64,000 nt of DNA from Rahnella sikkimica (GCF_002951615.1 NZ_CP019064.1:165978-229977), one strand, 5' to 3'. Counted from the first letter of the stretch, positions 36,931-47,910 are shown. Notes: a model not told the origin generated them from the letters alone. Numbers and translations: made by a program.

Positions 36931-39911
36931 ATGCCACCTCGACAGATAATAAGCAGTGAAGAACAGGATCGCTTACTGGTTATACCAGATGATGAAGTTA
37001 TCCTGACCCGAATGTGTTTTTTGAATGAACAGGATATTGCACTCATTAATAAACACCGACGGCCAGCAAACCGCCTGGGCTTTGCTGTATTACTCTGTTA
37101 TCTGCGTGGGCCTGGATTTATTCCGGACAAAAGCAATCCCCCTCACAGTGGTGTCATATCAAGAATCACTTCCCGGCTGAAACTTCAGCCTGATTTATGG
37201 TCGGAATATGCCTCAAGAGAGCAAACTCGCTGGGAACATCTGACTGAACTTTATCGTTACCTGAAATTAGCTCCGTTCAGCCGGTCACTGCAAAAAGATT
37301 GTATCCAGCATCTTCACCCCTATGCCATGCGTACTGACAAGGGATTTATGCTGGCGGAAGAAATGCTCAGTTGGCTACATAACAATAATGTTATTTTCCC
37401 TTCTGTTGATGTGATCGAACGGACGATTGCCGAAGTTGTTACGCTCGCTGACAGAGCGGTATTTTCGGCACTTACCGCGCAACTGGAAACGCAGCATAAA
37501 TCAGCACTCGACAGTCTGCTCAGATCAGAGGGTGAACAACTCTCCCGTCTGGCATGGTTGCTTCAGTCTCCGGGTAAAATCAACGGTAAAAATGTGCTGC
37601 AACATATCGACCGACTTAATTCCATCACCGCGCTGGGGTTGCCTGATGGTATTGCGCTTTCCGTTCACCAGAACAGGTTGCTTAAACTGGCGCGTGAGGG
37701 CCGGAAAATGAGCAGCAGGGACCTGGCAAAATTCACCGATGTCAGACGTTACGCTACGCTGGTTTGTATAATAACAGAGGCTAGGGCCACCCTGACTGAC
37801 AAAGTGATTGATCTGCACGAGCGTATCCTGGGTAGTCTGTTCAGCAGGGCAAAACGCACGCAGGCCGAACGGCTCCAGCAAACGGGAAAGCTTATTCAGA
37901 GCAAGCTGAAGCAGTACGTTACCGTCGGGCAGGCGTTACTTAACGCCAGAGAATCCGGCGAAGATCCCTGGACTGCAATAGAAGACGTCCTGCCCTGGCA
38001 GGAATTCATCAACAGCGTGGAAGAAACGCTGTTTCTGTCCCGTAAGGGCAATTTCGACCCGCTTCACCTGATCACCGAAAAATACAGTACGCTGCGTAAA
38101 TACGCCCCGCATATGCTGTCAGCATTGCAGTTCATGGCGACACCTGCGGCGCAGACGCTCAGCGATGCGCTGGACACCATAACGGAAATGTACCGTAAAC
38201 AACTTCGTAAAGTGCCTCCATCAGCGCCAACAGGGTTTATCCCTGAAAGCTGGCGAAAACTGGTGCTCACACCTTCAGGCATCGACCGCAAGTACTACGA
38301 GTTTTGCGTACTGAATGAACTCAAGGGGGCATTACGTTCCGGTGATATCTGGGTTAAAGGATCGCGCCGTTACAAAAATTTTGATGATTATCTCATCCCA
38401 ACTGCTGAGTTTGAGAAATCCCGACATAATGATCAGTTACAGTTGGCCGTTCAGACCGATTGCCAGGCATACCTTCAAGCCCGTATGACTCTTCTTGCAT
38501 CGCGGCTGGAGGAAGTTAAGGCGATGGCGCTTGCGGGTGATTTGCCCGATGTTGATATCTCAGATAAAGGCGTAAAAATCACTCCGCTGGAGAATAGCGT
38601 TCCTTCAGGTGTTTCTACCTTTGCGGATTTGGTCTATGGCATGCTCCCCCATCCTAAAATTACGGAGATACTGGAAGAAGTTGACAGCTGGACGGGATTT
38701 ACACGTCACTTCGTGCACCTCAAAAATAATAACGTCAGACCAAAAGACGGAAGACTGTTGCTGACCACTATTCTGGCTGACGGCATCAACCTTGGGCTGA
38801 CAAAAATGGCGGAAGCCTGCCCTGGGGCCACAAGATCATCACTCGAAGGTATTCAGGCATGGTACATCAGAGATGAAACTTATTCAGCGGCACTTGCCGA
38901 GCTGGTCAACGCTCAGAAAGCGCGACCTCTGGCCGCATTTTGGGGTGACGGGACAACATCGTCGTCAGACGGGCAGAACTTTCGGGTAGGCAGTCACGGA
39001 CGTTATGCCGGTCAGGTCAATCTTAAATATGGTCAGGAGCCGGGCGTGCAGATTTATACACATATCTCAGATCAATACAGCCCGTTCTACGCCAAAGTGA
39101 TCAGCCGAGTGTGCGACTCAACCCACGTGCTTGATGGCCTGCTGTACCATGAAAGCGATCTGGAAATTACCGAGCATTACACCGATACCGCATCACTGAA
39201 CATGTTTTCGCCCTGATGCACCTGCTGGGATTCGCTTTTGCGCCAAGGATCCGTGATCTTCATGACAAGCGGCTGTTTATTCATGAAAAGGCCGAGCGCT
39301 ATCCGGGGCTTCAGTCCGTCCTATCAACAACCAGCCTGAATTTCAAAGACATTGAGACCCACTGGAATGAGGTGCTTCGCCTCGCAAGTTCGATAAAACA
39401 GGGGACAGTTACCGCATCGCTGATGATGAAAAAACTGGCCAGTTACCCTAAACAAAATGGCCTTGCAAAGGCATTGAGGGAAATCGGGCGCATCGAACGG
39501 GCACTGTTTATGCTGGACTGGTTTCGCGATCCATCACTACGCCGACGCGTACAGGCGGGGCTGAATAAAGGTGAGGCCCGCAATGCCCTTGCGCGAGCTG
39601 TCTTTATGCATCGGCTGGGTGAAATCAGAGATCGGGGACTGGAGAATCAGAGCTATCGTGCCAGTGGTCTGACGTTACTGACTGCGGCAATCTCACTGTG
39701 GAATACGGTATATATAGAAAGAGCCATAGATTCCCTGAGAAGAAAAGGGATCCCGATTAATGAGCAACTGATCTCTCATCTGTCGCCTCTGGGATGGGAA
39801 CATATCAACCTGAGTGGAGATTACGTTTGGCGAACCAATCATAAGCTGGGATTAGGGAAATACCGCTCGTTACGCTCAGTAGATAGTGGCCTGTACAAAA
39901 AACAGTCTTAG
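36931..39911 (+). pseudogene. Tn3-family transposase TnpA, frameshifted
   Basis: From the ATG at 36931 (GAGAGGGAAG ahead; the open frame extends further up but without homology) the protein reads MPPRQIISSEEQDRLLVIPD and covers a normal TnpA up to EHYTDTA at about 39190. There several bases of the expected GFTDHV segment are missing; the frame resumes at 39216 with [20 protein letters not shown] and runs to 39911. Catalytic [12 protein letters not shown] and the later Glu segment are kept in different frames. The right-hand terminal repeat is not seen; the IS110 element at 39996 occupies that position. Confidence 0.87.
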
Positions 39912-39995
39912 CGAATGGAAGGGACTTCCCCTGGATATGCACCTGATTAACTTTCGTGCGATCATGGGATAAATATTGACCCAGAGGGATTCGTT

Positions 39996-41018
39996 ATGAC
40001 CATCACTACTGTCGGTATCGATCTTGCTAAAAATGTATTTGCAGTTCACTGCGTTGACCAAAATGGTAAAGCAGTTCTGGTTAAACCCAAGGTGTCACGT
40101 GCAGCACTTCCTGAACTCATCGCAGGTTTACCTCCCTGTGTAATTGGAATGGAAGCCTGCTCGGGTGCCCACTATTGGGCAAGATTATTCAGGCAGTATG
40201 GCCATGATGTCCGGTTGATGGCCCCAAAATTTGTCTCACCCTATCGCATGGCGGGTAAGACCGGGAAAAATGATGCAGCTGATGCAATAGCTATTTGTGA
40301 GGCGGTGCAGCGGCCGCATATGCGCTTTGTACCCGTCAAAGACGAAAGTCAGCAGGCAATGCAGTGCTTACATCGGACAAGGCAGGGATTTATCCAGGAA
40401 AGAACGGCAACGTATAACCGTCTTCGGGGTCTGGTATCCGAATTTGGGATTATCGCCCCACAAAGCACTGATGCTCTACGTCATATTGTTTCTGACCAGA
40501 GAGAAACTCTGCCAGTACAGGTCAGGCTTTGCATTGATGATCTATTGGCTCATATCACTAATATTGAAGAAAAAATCGCCGAATATGACAGGGTATTATC
40601 TCGTGTGGCCAAAACAGACCATCGCAGCCAGCAGTTAATGGAACTGAAAGGTATTGGCCCCACAACAGCGAGTGCACTGGTCGCCAGTATTGGCAACGCA
40701 CATGATTTTAAAAACGGGCGCCAACTGGCAGCCTGGCTGGGGTTAACGCCATCGCAATACAGCAGTGGTGGAAAATCAAAGCTTGGCAGAATAACGAAAG
40801 CCGGTGATTCATATCTGAGAACGCTGCTGGTACAGGGAGCGCGTTCTGTGATGATAGGGGCAGAGAATAGAACGGACTCGTTTAGCCGTTGGGTCTGCTC
40901 GTTGATTGGCAGGCGGGGATACTGGCGTGCTGTTGTTGCAATCGCTGCCAAGAATGCGAGGTTGTGCTGGGCATCATTACATTACGGCGATGACTTCAAA
41001 CTGTATTCGGCAACATGA
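39996..41018 (+). CDS. IS110-family transposase, intact
   Basis: The protein has 340 residues. The DEDD RuvC-like domain is present: TVGIDLAKNVFAVH (first Asp), IGMEACSGAHYW (Glu) and GKNDAADAIAI (Asp pair). The C-terminal transposase-20 domain has ELKGIGPTTASALVA and the catalytic-Ser region GGKSKLGRITKAGDSYLRTL. Upstream AGAGGG precedes the ATG. Such elements insert site-specifically without duplicating the target, guided by a bridge RNA encoded in the flanking non-coding end. It sits where the Tn3 right end should be, consistent with IS110-type preference for transposon ends. Confidence 0.9.
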   Translation: MTITTVGIDLAKNVFAVHCVDQNGKAVLVKPKVSRAALPELIAGLPPCVIGMEACSGAHYWARLFRQYGHDVRLMAPKFVSPYRMAGKTGKNDAADAIAICEAVQRPHMRFVPVKDESQQAMQCLHRTRQGFIQERTATYNRLRGLVSEFGIIAPQSTDALRHIVSDQRETLPVQVRLCIDDLLAHITNIEEKIAEYDRVLSRVAKTDHRSQQLMELKGIGPTTASALVASIGNAHDFKNGRQLAAWLGLTPSQYSSGGKSKLGRITKAGDSYLRTLLVQGARSVMIGAENRTDSFSRWVCSLIGRRGYWRAVVAIAAKNARLCWASLHYGDDFKLYSAT

Positions 41019-41363
41019 AAAATTTAACTGTGTAGTAACTGAACTGCAACTCGTTGATGGTAAAGGGTTAGACCCCCGTGAGAAGTATCTGCATATCCTA
41101 CTGGATATCACTATCCGATTAGCGAAGGAGGATCTCACGAGCGTCTTTCATCAGGGTCCGAATCAATAGAGATTCAACGTGACCGTTTATAGTAGCGCAG
41201 TCTTATCCCTTGCCCTTCATTGATGAACAGACAGAAATTAAAAACCGGCGTTGACTGTTCGGGGAAGCCCTTATAGTAGCTTATTTTCCCTTTTCCAAGC
41301 GGACCCCGTGGACGTCAATCCAACCTTCGGCTTCTCTCCTGCGCTCCGCGCGCAATACGGCGC
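41019..41363. other. Non-coding stretch after the IS110 element
   Basis: About 345 bp. The first 150 bases may belong to the IS110 right end; the remainder holds no frame, RNA or repeat that I recognise. Base composition changes abruptly to GC-rich near 41300. Confidence 0.45.
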
Positions 41364-42626
41364 TCATGCGCGCCCACCCGTCTTGCCTGTCAGGCACCGG
41401 CGAACCTCTCCGAGCGCCATGTGGGTCAGACCCAACGCGCGGTAGTCGGTGGGCTCCGCCCACGACGAAAACTTCGCGACGACGATGCCGTTCGCGCGGT
41501 CGACAAAGAGATTCTGGCCGTAGACACCCATAGCAAACAGAGTCTGAGCCGTTCCGTCAATGGTGTACCAGCCGCTTCGGAAGCTCATGGATTTGCTGAT
41601 CGGTGCAAATCCGGTGGCCCATTCGCCGGACGCCCAAGCCGCGCGGTCTCCGTTCTGCGCCAAGTCATCGATCAGTTCCGCAGGAACGACCTGAGTGCTT
41701 CCGCACAGACCTTTGTTGACGAGAAGTTGCCCGATGCGAGCGAAGTCGCGTGCAGTCGCACATAGGCCGCCGGTACAACGTGGTGCGCCTCGCGCATCGA
41801 GCGTGATGGCGGCGTCCTGCTCGACTTTTAGCGGTGCCCAGAGAAGTTCGCTCAACATGGCAGCTATAGGTTGACCCGTGGCTCGCTCGATTACCCAGCC
41901 CAGCAAGTCAGTGTTAGCCGAAACATAGCGAAATCCGCCGCCATGAGACTGGGCCGGACCTTTTAGCTGCGTGAAAAATGCATGCAGGCCCACAGAGGCT
42001 GTGCCGGACCGCGTCGGTTCCCAACCGGTCGCCTCGTCGTATGCCGTTTGCTGGGTCTCGTCGAACTGAATACCGACGCGCATGTCCAGCAGGTGCCGAA
42101 CCGATGCGCCCGCATACGGGCCGTTGCCAATTTCTGGGACGTACGTTGTGATTGGCGCTTCCACATCGAGGCGACCTTTCTGCGCGAGCAGTCCTGCGAG
42201 CAGACCCATGACCGCCTTGGTCGCAGACATAAGAATGTGCTTCGACGATGCAATCATGCCGTTACCGTAAAACTCGTGCACTACCTGGCCATTGAGCAGC
42301 ACCACCAGTGCATCGGTCGAGGTGGCGGCTAGCACCGCATCGAGGCCGAGCTGCGGCCCGTTTGGGATCTGCAGAGAAAAACCGTCGAGGCTTTTGGCCG
42401 ATGCATCGAGCGTCGACGTGTTCGTGCCTCGCTTTACGGTTGCCACGGGCAAAAGCTCATCGATGTGATGGAACGATCGACGGTTGTTCGGCGCATTTCG
42501 CCAGTTGGACAAGTTCACGCCGGCGGGCGACGCTGGCTGCGCAGAGGCTGAACTTGCGAAAGGCAGTCCTGACGACGATGCAGCCGCCGACAGCAGGAGA
42601 CGGTTGAAAGTTCGCTTTGTCATCAC
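41364..42626 (-). CDS. Exported serine hydrolase, beta-lactamase/NylB-like (class C fold)
   Basis: The protein has 420 residues. A signal peptide (KRTFNRLLLSAAASSSGLPF, cleavage after ASAQ-like) points to the periplasm. SATK in HILMSATKAVMGLLAG is the SxxK nucleophile motif; YVSAN (FRYVSANTDLLGWV) supplies the Tyr. The third-motif region is less clear. Relatives include 6-aminohexanoate-dimer hydrolase, esterases and D-aminopeptidases; true class C beta-lactamases are shorter and carry YxN plus KTG, so resistance is not implied. It is GC-rich and isolated among IS and LPS genes, suggesting transfer. No partner gene is adjacent. Confidence 0.8.
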   Translation of the reverse strand: MMTKRTFNRLLLSAAASSSGLPFASSASAQPASPAGVNLSNWRNAPNNRRSFHHIDELLPVATVKRGTNTSTLDASAKSLDGFSLQIPNGPQLGLDAVLAATSTDALVVLLNGQVVHEFYGNGMIASSKHILMSATKAVMGLLAGLLAQKGRLDVEAPITTYVPEIGNGPYAGASVRHLLDMRVGIQFDETQQTAYDEATGWEPTRSGTASVGLHAFFTQLKGPAQSHGGGFRYVSANTDLLGWVIERATGQPIAAMLSELLWAPLKVEQDAAITLDARGAPRCTGGLCATARDFARIGQLLVNKGLCGSTQVVPAELIDDLAQNGDRAAWASGEWATGFAPISKSMSFRSGWYTIDGTAQTLFAMGVYGQNLFVDRANGIVVAKFSSWAEPTDYRALGLTHMALGEVRRCLTGKTGGRA

Positions 42627-42773
42627 TGGTTTCCCCTTTGCATTGGCTGTTGAAGCCTAGCAGTGTAGGAAACAAGCTCCAGATAATCTATAGTTGGTAG
42701 TCGCTATTTCATTTGAGATCGTCTGATATCAGAGTGATATCGCTTGCCAGCTTAATTTTGACAATGGACAGGT

Positions 42774-43745
42774 ATGGAGCAACTTAACCTTCAGGCTATA
42801 CGAAGCAGGGTAATAACGGACTCGGGTAGTAACAGGCATATATTTTTTGGTGTAGACAGCAATTTCATCTTTCATGCGTTAATCACGGTGATGTCTATCA
42901 TTGAGCATGCTGATCACTCCGTTTACCATTTCCATATCATCTCTTCAGAATTTGACGAAGGTGATGCGGCTAAATTTTCTGAAGTTCTTGCAGGTAGAAA
43001 ACATGGATTAACGGTACATCATGCGGGCGATGATATGTTCAGTTCGCTCCCTACTACCGCGTTGTTTACACGCGCTACCTATTATCGCTTGCTCGCGCCT
43101 CAGCTGGTTCCGTATGCCGATCATGTACTTTATCTCGACGCTGATATGGTCTGTATCAAATCTCTCGATCCTTTATGGCTATTAGCTGAAAGGGATCCGA
43201 ATGTTGTGGCGTTCGTTGTCGGAGAAATTGAAAATCTCCAGAAAGCACTTGCAGAGAATGTTGGGCTGAAAAAAACCGACTATTTCAACGCGGGCATGAT
43301 GCTCATCAACGTTCAGAAATGGAAACAGACCGGCATTAGCGAAAAGGCACTCCAGGCACTGACTAACTCTGAAAAGCCTCTCCAATATCTCGACCAGGAT
43401 GCCCTTAACATCGTTCTTGAAGGGAATGTTTGTTACGTGGACCGACGATTTAATCACATTGAAATGCTGGCCCACAATGCGCACAGCTATAGCAAAGACG
43501 TGCCAGCCAATACCTGCGTTATTCATTATGCAGGCGCTGATAAACCATGGCAGCAATGGAACCAGCAGAAAGTCTGCCAGTATTATCAGAAAATATACCG
43601 CCACTCGCCTGTGGCTTCACGTCCATTCGATCTGCCTCGAAATCATTATCAGGCAAAAAAAATGTACAAGACCATGTTCAGGACGCATCAGTTACTCAGA
43701 GGAGTGTACTGGCGGTTAAGGTATTTCCAGATGAGGTATTTCTAA
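42774..43745 (+). CDS. Glycosyltransferase family 8, lipopolysaccharide core type
   Basis: The protein has 323 residues. HIFFGVDSNFIFHALITVMS at the start and YLDADMVCIKSLDPLW (DxD metal/UDP-sugar site) are typical of WaaI/WaaO/WaaR-like GT8 enzymes, as is YFNAGMMLINVQKW. C-terminal basic residues (KKMYKTMFRTHQLLRG) may hold it to the inner membrane. It would add a glucose or galactose to the LPS outer core. It is followed by the O-antigen ligase-like gene with 1 bp between, so both are one transcript. Sugar specificity cannot be read. Confidence 0.85.
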   Translation: MEQLNLQAIRSRVITDSGSNRHIFFGVDSNFIFHALITVMSIIEHADHSVYHFHIISSEFDEGDAAKFSEVLAGRKHGLTVHHAGDDMFSSLPTTALFTRATYYRLLAPQLVPYADHVLYLDADMVCIKSLDPLWLLAERDPNVVAFVVGEIENLQKALAENVGLKKTDYFNAGMMLINVQKWKQTGISEKALQALTNSEKPLQYLDQDALNIVLEGNVCYVDRRFNHIEMLAHNAHSYSKDVPANTCVIHYAGADKPWQQWNQQKVCQYYQKIYRHSPVASRPFDLPRNHYQAKKMYKTMFRTHQLLRGVYWRLRYFQMRYF

Positions 43746-43746
43746 G

Positions 43747-45003
43747 ATGATGCTCCTTAAAAAGGGTCCGGTTATTACGTACCGATTAGCTTATCAGGCT
43801 ATTTTTATTGTTATCTGCACGGCCCTTTCAACATCCCTTTTTGTCGATGCCTATCCGCGAAAGCTGTTATACCTCTCCGGCTATGTATCGTTGCTGTTTA
43901 TGGCCATAAAGATTAAGCAGAAAGATTTTGTTTTCGACAGGGTGGCTCTGGCTGTGGCCGCTGCACTGATGTTGATCGGCTCGATCAGGTTTATGTGGGG
44001 AGAGATGTATTCACAGACTCAGTTCAGCGATATCACTTCAAATTATCGTACGGGCGGAAAACTCTTCATAATCTCTGGCTTGATGGCGTATTTTTTTATC
44101 GCATGGCGGCACAACATTGCGCGAAGGGCTGTACTCAGTGGGTTTGCAATCCTGCTTGCAGGGCTTATTGCCACGACGGGATTTGCAGTGCATGAGCATC
44201 TGCAGACGGGGTTGCGGATACAATTACTGACCGATTCAGCTGGCACGGTGTCCTATCTGATTACGGCTCTGGCTTTATGTACGCTATTCACAGGCTATAG
44301 AGCCGTGGAGCACGTAGGGGGCAGGACCTGTATATTCTGCATTACTTTCCTGCTCAACACGCTGCTGCTTATCCTGACTGAATCCCGGGCTGGAGTGCTG
44401 ACTTTGCCCATACTGTATCTGGGATTCTTCTGCCTGACGCATGCACGGCTCATCAGATTCGCATTAATTCCTCTGGTCGTATTAATGGCCGCCGGCTTTA
44501 CCATGTTGCCACAGTCTGTATGGCAGAGACTGGACAGCATCCGCACGGAAATTGGGTCGTACAATACAAATAATGATACGTCGATTGGCGCACGCTTTTC
44601 TATCTGGAAGGGGGGGTATGCCAGTATCAGTTGGACACTGATGGGACAAAGCCCTGATGAGAGAACATCAAAAGCCCGGCAGTTTATTGTCGATCATGAA
44701 CGAAAAAATCCTGAAGCTTACAAGAATGTTCAGTATCACCTTCATGATGACATTTTAGAAACGCTCTCACTTCAGGGGATAGCCGGCGGAGTATCAATTC
44801 TGGTCTTTTATCTTGTGCTGCTGATTGTTCCTCTGACGAGGCGCCCTTCAGCCATAGCGATTTTGCCGGCCTCCTTTGTCATTTTCGGACTGACGGATAC
44901 CGTACTGATACAGTCACTTTCAGTCACAACGCTATGCCTGTCAGTTTTTGTCAGCTATGCCCTGCTGCAATCCTCGGAAGGCAGAGATTTTATCCAGAGA
45001 TAG
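43747..45003 (+). CDS. O-antigen ligase-like membrane protein (WaaL/Wzy_C family)
   Basis: The protein has 418 residues and about 10-12 membrane helices. The large periplasmic loop region after helix 8 begins near ILTESRAGVLTLPILYLGFF, with the conserved Arg, and continues ARFSIWKGGYASI to HLHDDILETLSLQGIAGG, where the H-x-H/D motif of Wzy_C ligases appears. It would join O-antigen or another glycan to lipid A-core at the periplasmic face. The coupled GT8 gene upstream fits this. It ends 60 bp before a convergent gene. Confidence 0.83.
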   Translation: MMLLKKGPVITYRLAYQAIFIVICTALSTSLFVDAYPRKLLYLSGYVSLLFMAIKIKQKDFVFDRVALAVAAALMLIGSIRFMWGEMYSQTQFSDITSNYRTGGKLFIISGLMAYFFIAWRHNIARRAVLSGFAILLAGLIATTGFAVHEHLQTGLRIQLLTDSAGTVSYLITALALCTLFTGYRAVEHVGGRTCIFCITFLLNTLLLILTESRAGVLTLPILYLGFFCLTHARLIRFALIPLVVLMAAGFTMLPQSVWQRLDSIRTEIGSYNTNNDTSIGARFSIWKGGYASISWTLMGQSPDERTSKARQFIVDHERKNPEAYKNVQYHLHDDILETLSLQGIAGGVSILVFYLVLLIVPLTRRPSAIAILPASFVIFGLTDTVLIQSLSVTTLCLSVFVSYALLQSSEGRDFIQR

Positions 45004-45062
45004 TGGGAGTTTTGCCAGCGTCCGTCGATTGATTCAGCGACCGCTGGCAGGATGATGCCCTT

Positions 45063-45866
45063 TCAGAGAGCTCGTGTCATACGTAATTTCAGGTACTTTT
45101 TCTTAAAACTCAGTCTCACGCGTGTATCGCATAAAAATGAAACGAGTGATATGTGATTCAAAACTTCCCGCACATGAGCCCTGTCAATTTCATCTTTGAT
45201 GTCTGAATAATGCCTGTGCTGAATGTTGATCCAGTGGCAGGCAATCAGGTTCTCATAGCCCTCACCAAAAGCCACTGCCATCTGATCTGTAGCCTGGATG
45301 AGCATGCTTACCTTCTCTGGATCAATGTCTACGGACAGGCTGTTCTTACGCTTAAAATACAGTACACGTTTACGACGTTCGGTAATGTGTTTTTCCGCGT
45401 CCAGATAACTGATCGAAGGGTTATAGAGTGCCGGTATATTTTTATTGAAGCCAATATGATGGCTGTGCTTCATGCGCCATGCCAGACTCAGACGTTCATA
45501 GTCCAGCACATCATCAAAATCAATGATGACATCAAAGTTCTGCGCGTTTAACGCATCAAGTGACATGCGGTTCTTATACTGAATGATATGATCAAGATAA
45601 TCACAGTTCTTCAGCATCTGACCGCATACCGGGCCTGTCAGCACTGAAACCCTGTACCCCTGTTTCGCAAGTAAATATGCCGTTCCTGTGGTCACAACCA
45701 TATCGCCTATTTTATCATCGAGACGAAGCAGTAGGATATTGCGAACCTTGCTGAGTTCAAAAGAGGATCGGGATCGTTGAGTACGCAGGAAAGATAACAA
45801 AGTCTTTTTTTTGATTTCTCTGAAGAACTTATTTTTATTTCTGTTAAACGATTTAAGGAACTGCAT
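45063..45866 (-). CDS. Glycosyltransferase family 9-like protein (heptosyltransferase-like), short
   Basis: The protein has 267 residues. RNILLLRLDDKIGDMVVTTG (about 45-65) is the N-terminal GT9/heptosyltransferase motif and FDVIIDFDDVLDYERLSLAW fits. Family members have 320-360 residues with a nucleotide-sugar-binding C-terminal domain; this C-terminus (from about 215) is unlike the family and short, so it may be truncated or frameshifted. It is convergent to waaL-like and divergent from msbA-like. Probably LPS-core related; activity uncertain. Confidence 0.68.
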   Translation of the reverse strand: MQFLKSFNRNKNKFFREIKKKTLLSFLRTQRSRSSFELSKVRNILLLRLDDKIGDMVVTTGTAYLLAKQGYRVSVLTGPVCGQMLKNCDYLDHIIQYKNRMSLDALNAQNFDVIIDFDDVLDYERLSLAWRMKHSHHIGFNKNIPALYNPSISYLDAEKHITERRKRVLYFKRKNSLSVDIDPEKVSMLIQATDQMAVAFGEGYENLIACHWINIQHRHYSDIKDEIDRAHVREVLNHISLVSFLCDTRVRLSFKKKYLKLRMTRAL

Positions 45867-46107
45867 AAATTACCCATAACTGAGAGCAGGTCGCAATAAA
45901 ATTCCGATTAATATCAGATCGGAGCATGAACTTATCATCTTATATATTAACGTTTTTCAGGAATTAAAAAAAACATTCTTACATCCAATCTGTTTTTGGG
46001 GCCTAATTTTTTTGTCTCACTTAAGCCGTATCTAAAGACTACAGACCAGTCTGGCTAATGGCTTCGAATAGTCCGCATGAAAATTATTCTGGACTTGAGA
46101 GCGTTGC

Positions 46108-47910
46108 ATGTATACAAAGCCCGGATGTCTTATCGGTCACCGGAATTTTTACGTGAATCAATTTAGTGATTTCTCAACTCAGGCAACGTTCCGCAGGCTT
46201 CTACCCTACATAGCCCCACACAAAAAGGGCTTAATTGCGGCAAGCCTGGCCCTGATAGTCAGTGCCGCAACCGATGCAGGTCTGCTTTCACTACTCAAGC
46301 CCCTGATGAATGGAATTGGCTTTGGCAGCGTTACGCCCGAATCGTTACGCTGGCTGCCACTTGCTGTCATCGCGCTCGTTGCCCTTCGTGGTGTGACAGG
46401 ATACGTATCAGATTACTGCATGGCATGGGTGTCGGGCCGCGTGGTGATGTCCATGCGACGTCAGATTTTCAGTCATCTGATGGGAATGCCTGTCAGTTAC
46501 CATAATCGCCATTCGTCAGGTAGCCTTCTGACCAAAATTACCTATGACTCTGAGCGCGTTGCATCTGCCTCATCTGATACGCTCGTCTCACTGGTCCGGA
46601 ATTCTGCCTCAATTATCGCTCTTATGGTGCTTATGGTCTGGAACAGCTGGCAGCTTTCCATAGTGCTCCTGGTCGCTGCGCCAGTCATCGCGCTGAGCGT
46701 CCGAGCGGTGTCCGGCAGGTTTCGTCGAATCAGTCAGGATTTGCAAAAAACCATGGGCCGCGTAGCCGTCAGCGCTGAGCAGATGCTCAGAAATCATCGT
46801 GAGGTACGAATGTTCGGCGGTCAGATTACTGAGCAGACGCGCTTTGCAGACGTCAGTAACTCAATGCGCAAGCACGGCCTGAGAATGGTCTCTGTTGCTG
46901 CTCTTTCAGACCCATTCATACAAATGATTGCTTCGATGGCGCTCGCCGCGGTGCTTTTCGCTGCAAGTTTTCCATCCGTACTGGAAACGCTTTCTGCCGG
47001 CTCTGTGACAGTGGTTTTCTCCGCCATGTTCATGATAATGCGCCCGCTGAAATCATTAACGGGACTTAACGCCGGCTTTCAACAGGGCATGACGGCATGC
47101 CACTCACTGTTTAGCCTTCTGGATACCGCTCAGGAACGAGACGAAGGTACGCTATCTGCTGAAGGTGTACGGGGCGAGCTAGAGTTTCGTAATGTCAGCT
47201 TCCGCTATGAAAACTCGGAAGACTATGCTCTACGTAACGTGAGTTTCAGAGTGCCTGCAGGTAAAACCGTAGCGCTGGTCGGTCGATCAGGCTCAGGAAA
47301 AACTACCTTGGTCAGTCTTCTCCCGCGCTTTTACGATGATTACGAAGGAGAAATACTGTTAGACGGGCATGAAATCAGGAGTTACCAGCTCAAGTCTTTA
47401 CGGGATAAAATTTCGCTGGTTTCCCAGCACGTTCATCTTTTTGACGCAAGTCTGGCTGACAACATCGCCTATGCCAGTCCTGAAAACATTTCCCGTGCGG
47501 ATATCAGTACCGCTGCATCTAAGGCTTATGCCGATATTTTTATAAATAAATTGCCTGAAGGCCTCGATACAATGGCCGGAGAAAATGGTGTCCAGCTATC
47601 AGGTGGTCAGCGTCAGAGGATAGCCATTGCACGAGCCCTGTTAAAGAAAACGCCACTGCTTATCTTGGATGAAGCTACTTCAGCATTGGACAATGAGTCT
47701 GAGCACGCAATAAAAATGTCACTGGGAAATTTCAGGCATGAATGCACGGTGCTGATTATTGCTCACAGACTTTCAACCATTGAGGCCTGCGATGAAATTA
47801 TCGTAATGGACGATGGCCAAATCAGTGAGCGTGGGAGCCACGCCAGCCTTCTGCAACAGTCTGGTCTGTACTGTAAGTTACATGACATGCAGTTTACTGC
47901 TGAGCAGTAG
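46108..47910 (+). CDS. MsbA-like lipid A ABC transporter (fused permease/ATPase)
   Basis: The protein has 600 residues from 46108; a GTG at 46153 would give a start closer to E. coli MsbA. Six N-terminal helices contain LSLLKPLMNGIGFGS and MSMRRQIFSHLMGMPVSYHN. The ATPase has Walker A GRSGSGKTT, LSGGQRQR and Walker B LLILDEATSALD. Similarity to MsbA, which flips lipid A-core across the inner membrane, is evident throughout. MsbA is an essential chromosomal gene beside lpxK; this copy without lpxK, among GT and ligase genes, is an additional paralogue, perhaps dedicated to a modified LPS or another amphipathic product. It looks intact. Confidence 0.88.
   Translation: MYTKPGCLIGHRNFYVNQFSDFSTQATFRRLLPYIAPHKKGLIAASLALIVSAATDAGLLSLLKPLMNGIGFGSVTPESLRWLPLAVIALVALRGVTGYVSDYCMAWVSGRVVMSMRRQIFSHLMGMPVSYHNRHSSGSLLTKITYDSERVASASSDTLVSLVRNSASIIALMVLMVWNSWQLSIVLLVAAPVIALSVRAVSGRFRRISQDLQKTMGRVAVSAEQMLRNHREVRMFGGQITEQTRFADVSNSMRKHGLRMVSVAALSDPFIQMIASMALAAVLFAASFPSVLETLSAGSVTVVFSAMFMIMRPLKSLTGLNAGFQQGMTACHSLFSLLDTAQERDEGTLSAEGVRGELEFRNVSFRYENSEDYALRNVSFRVPAGKTVALVGRSGSGKTTLVSLLPRFYDDYEGEILLDGHEIRSYQLKSLRDKISLVSQHVHLFDASLADNIAYASPENISRADISTAASKAYADIFINKLPEGLDTMAGENGVQLSGGQRQRIAIARALLKKTPLLILDEATSALDNESEHAIKMSLGNFRHECTVLIIAHRLSTIEACDEIIVMDDGQISERGSHASLLQQSGLYCKLHDMQFTAEQ

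Noticed and set aside
41022..41169. Frame after the IS110 transposase (LQLVDGKGLDPREKYLHILL)
   Set aside because: No start site; it lies in the non-coding end of the IS element. I could not assign it.
41364..42626. Class C beta-lactamase resistance gene
   Set aside because: SxxK and Tyr are present but the overall sequence is like NylB/esterases and the KTG box is not convincing, so no resistance claim is made.
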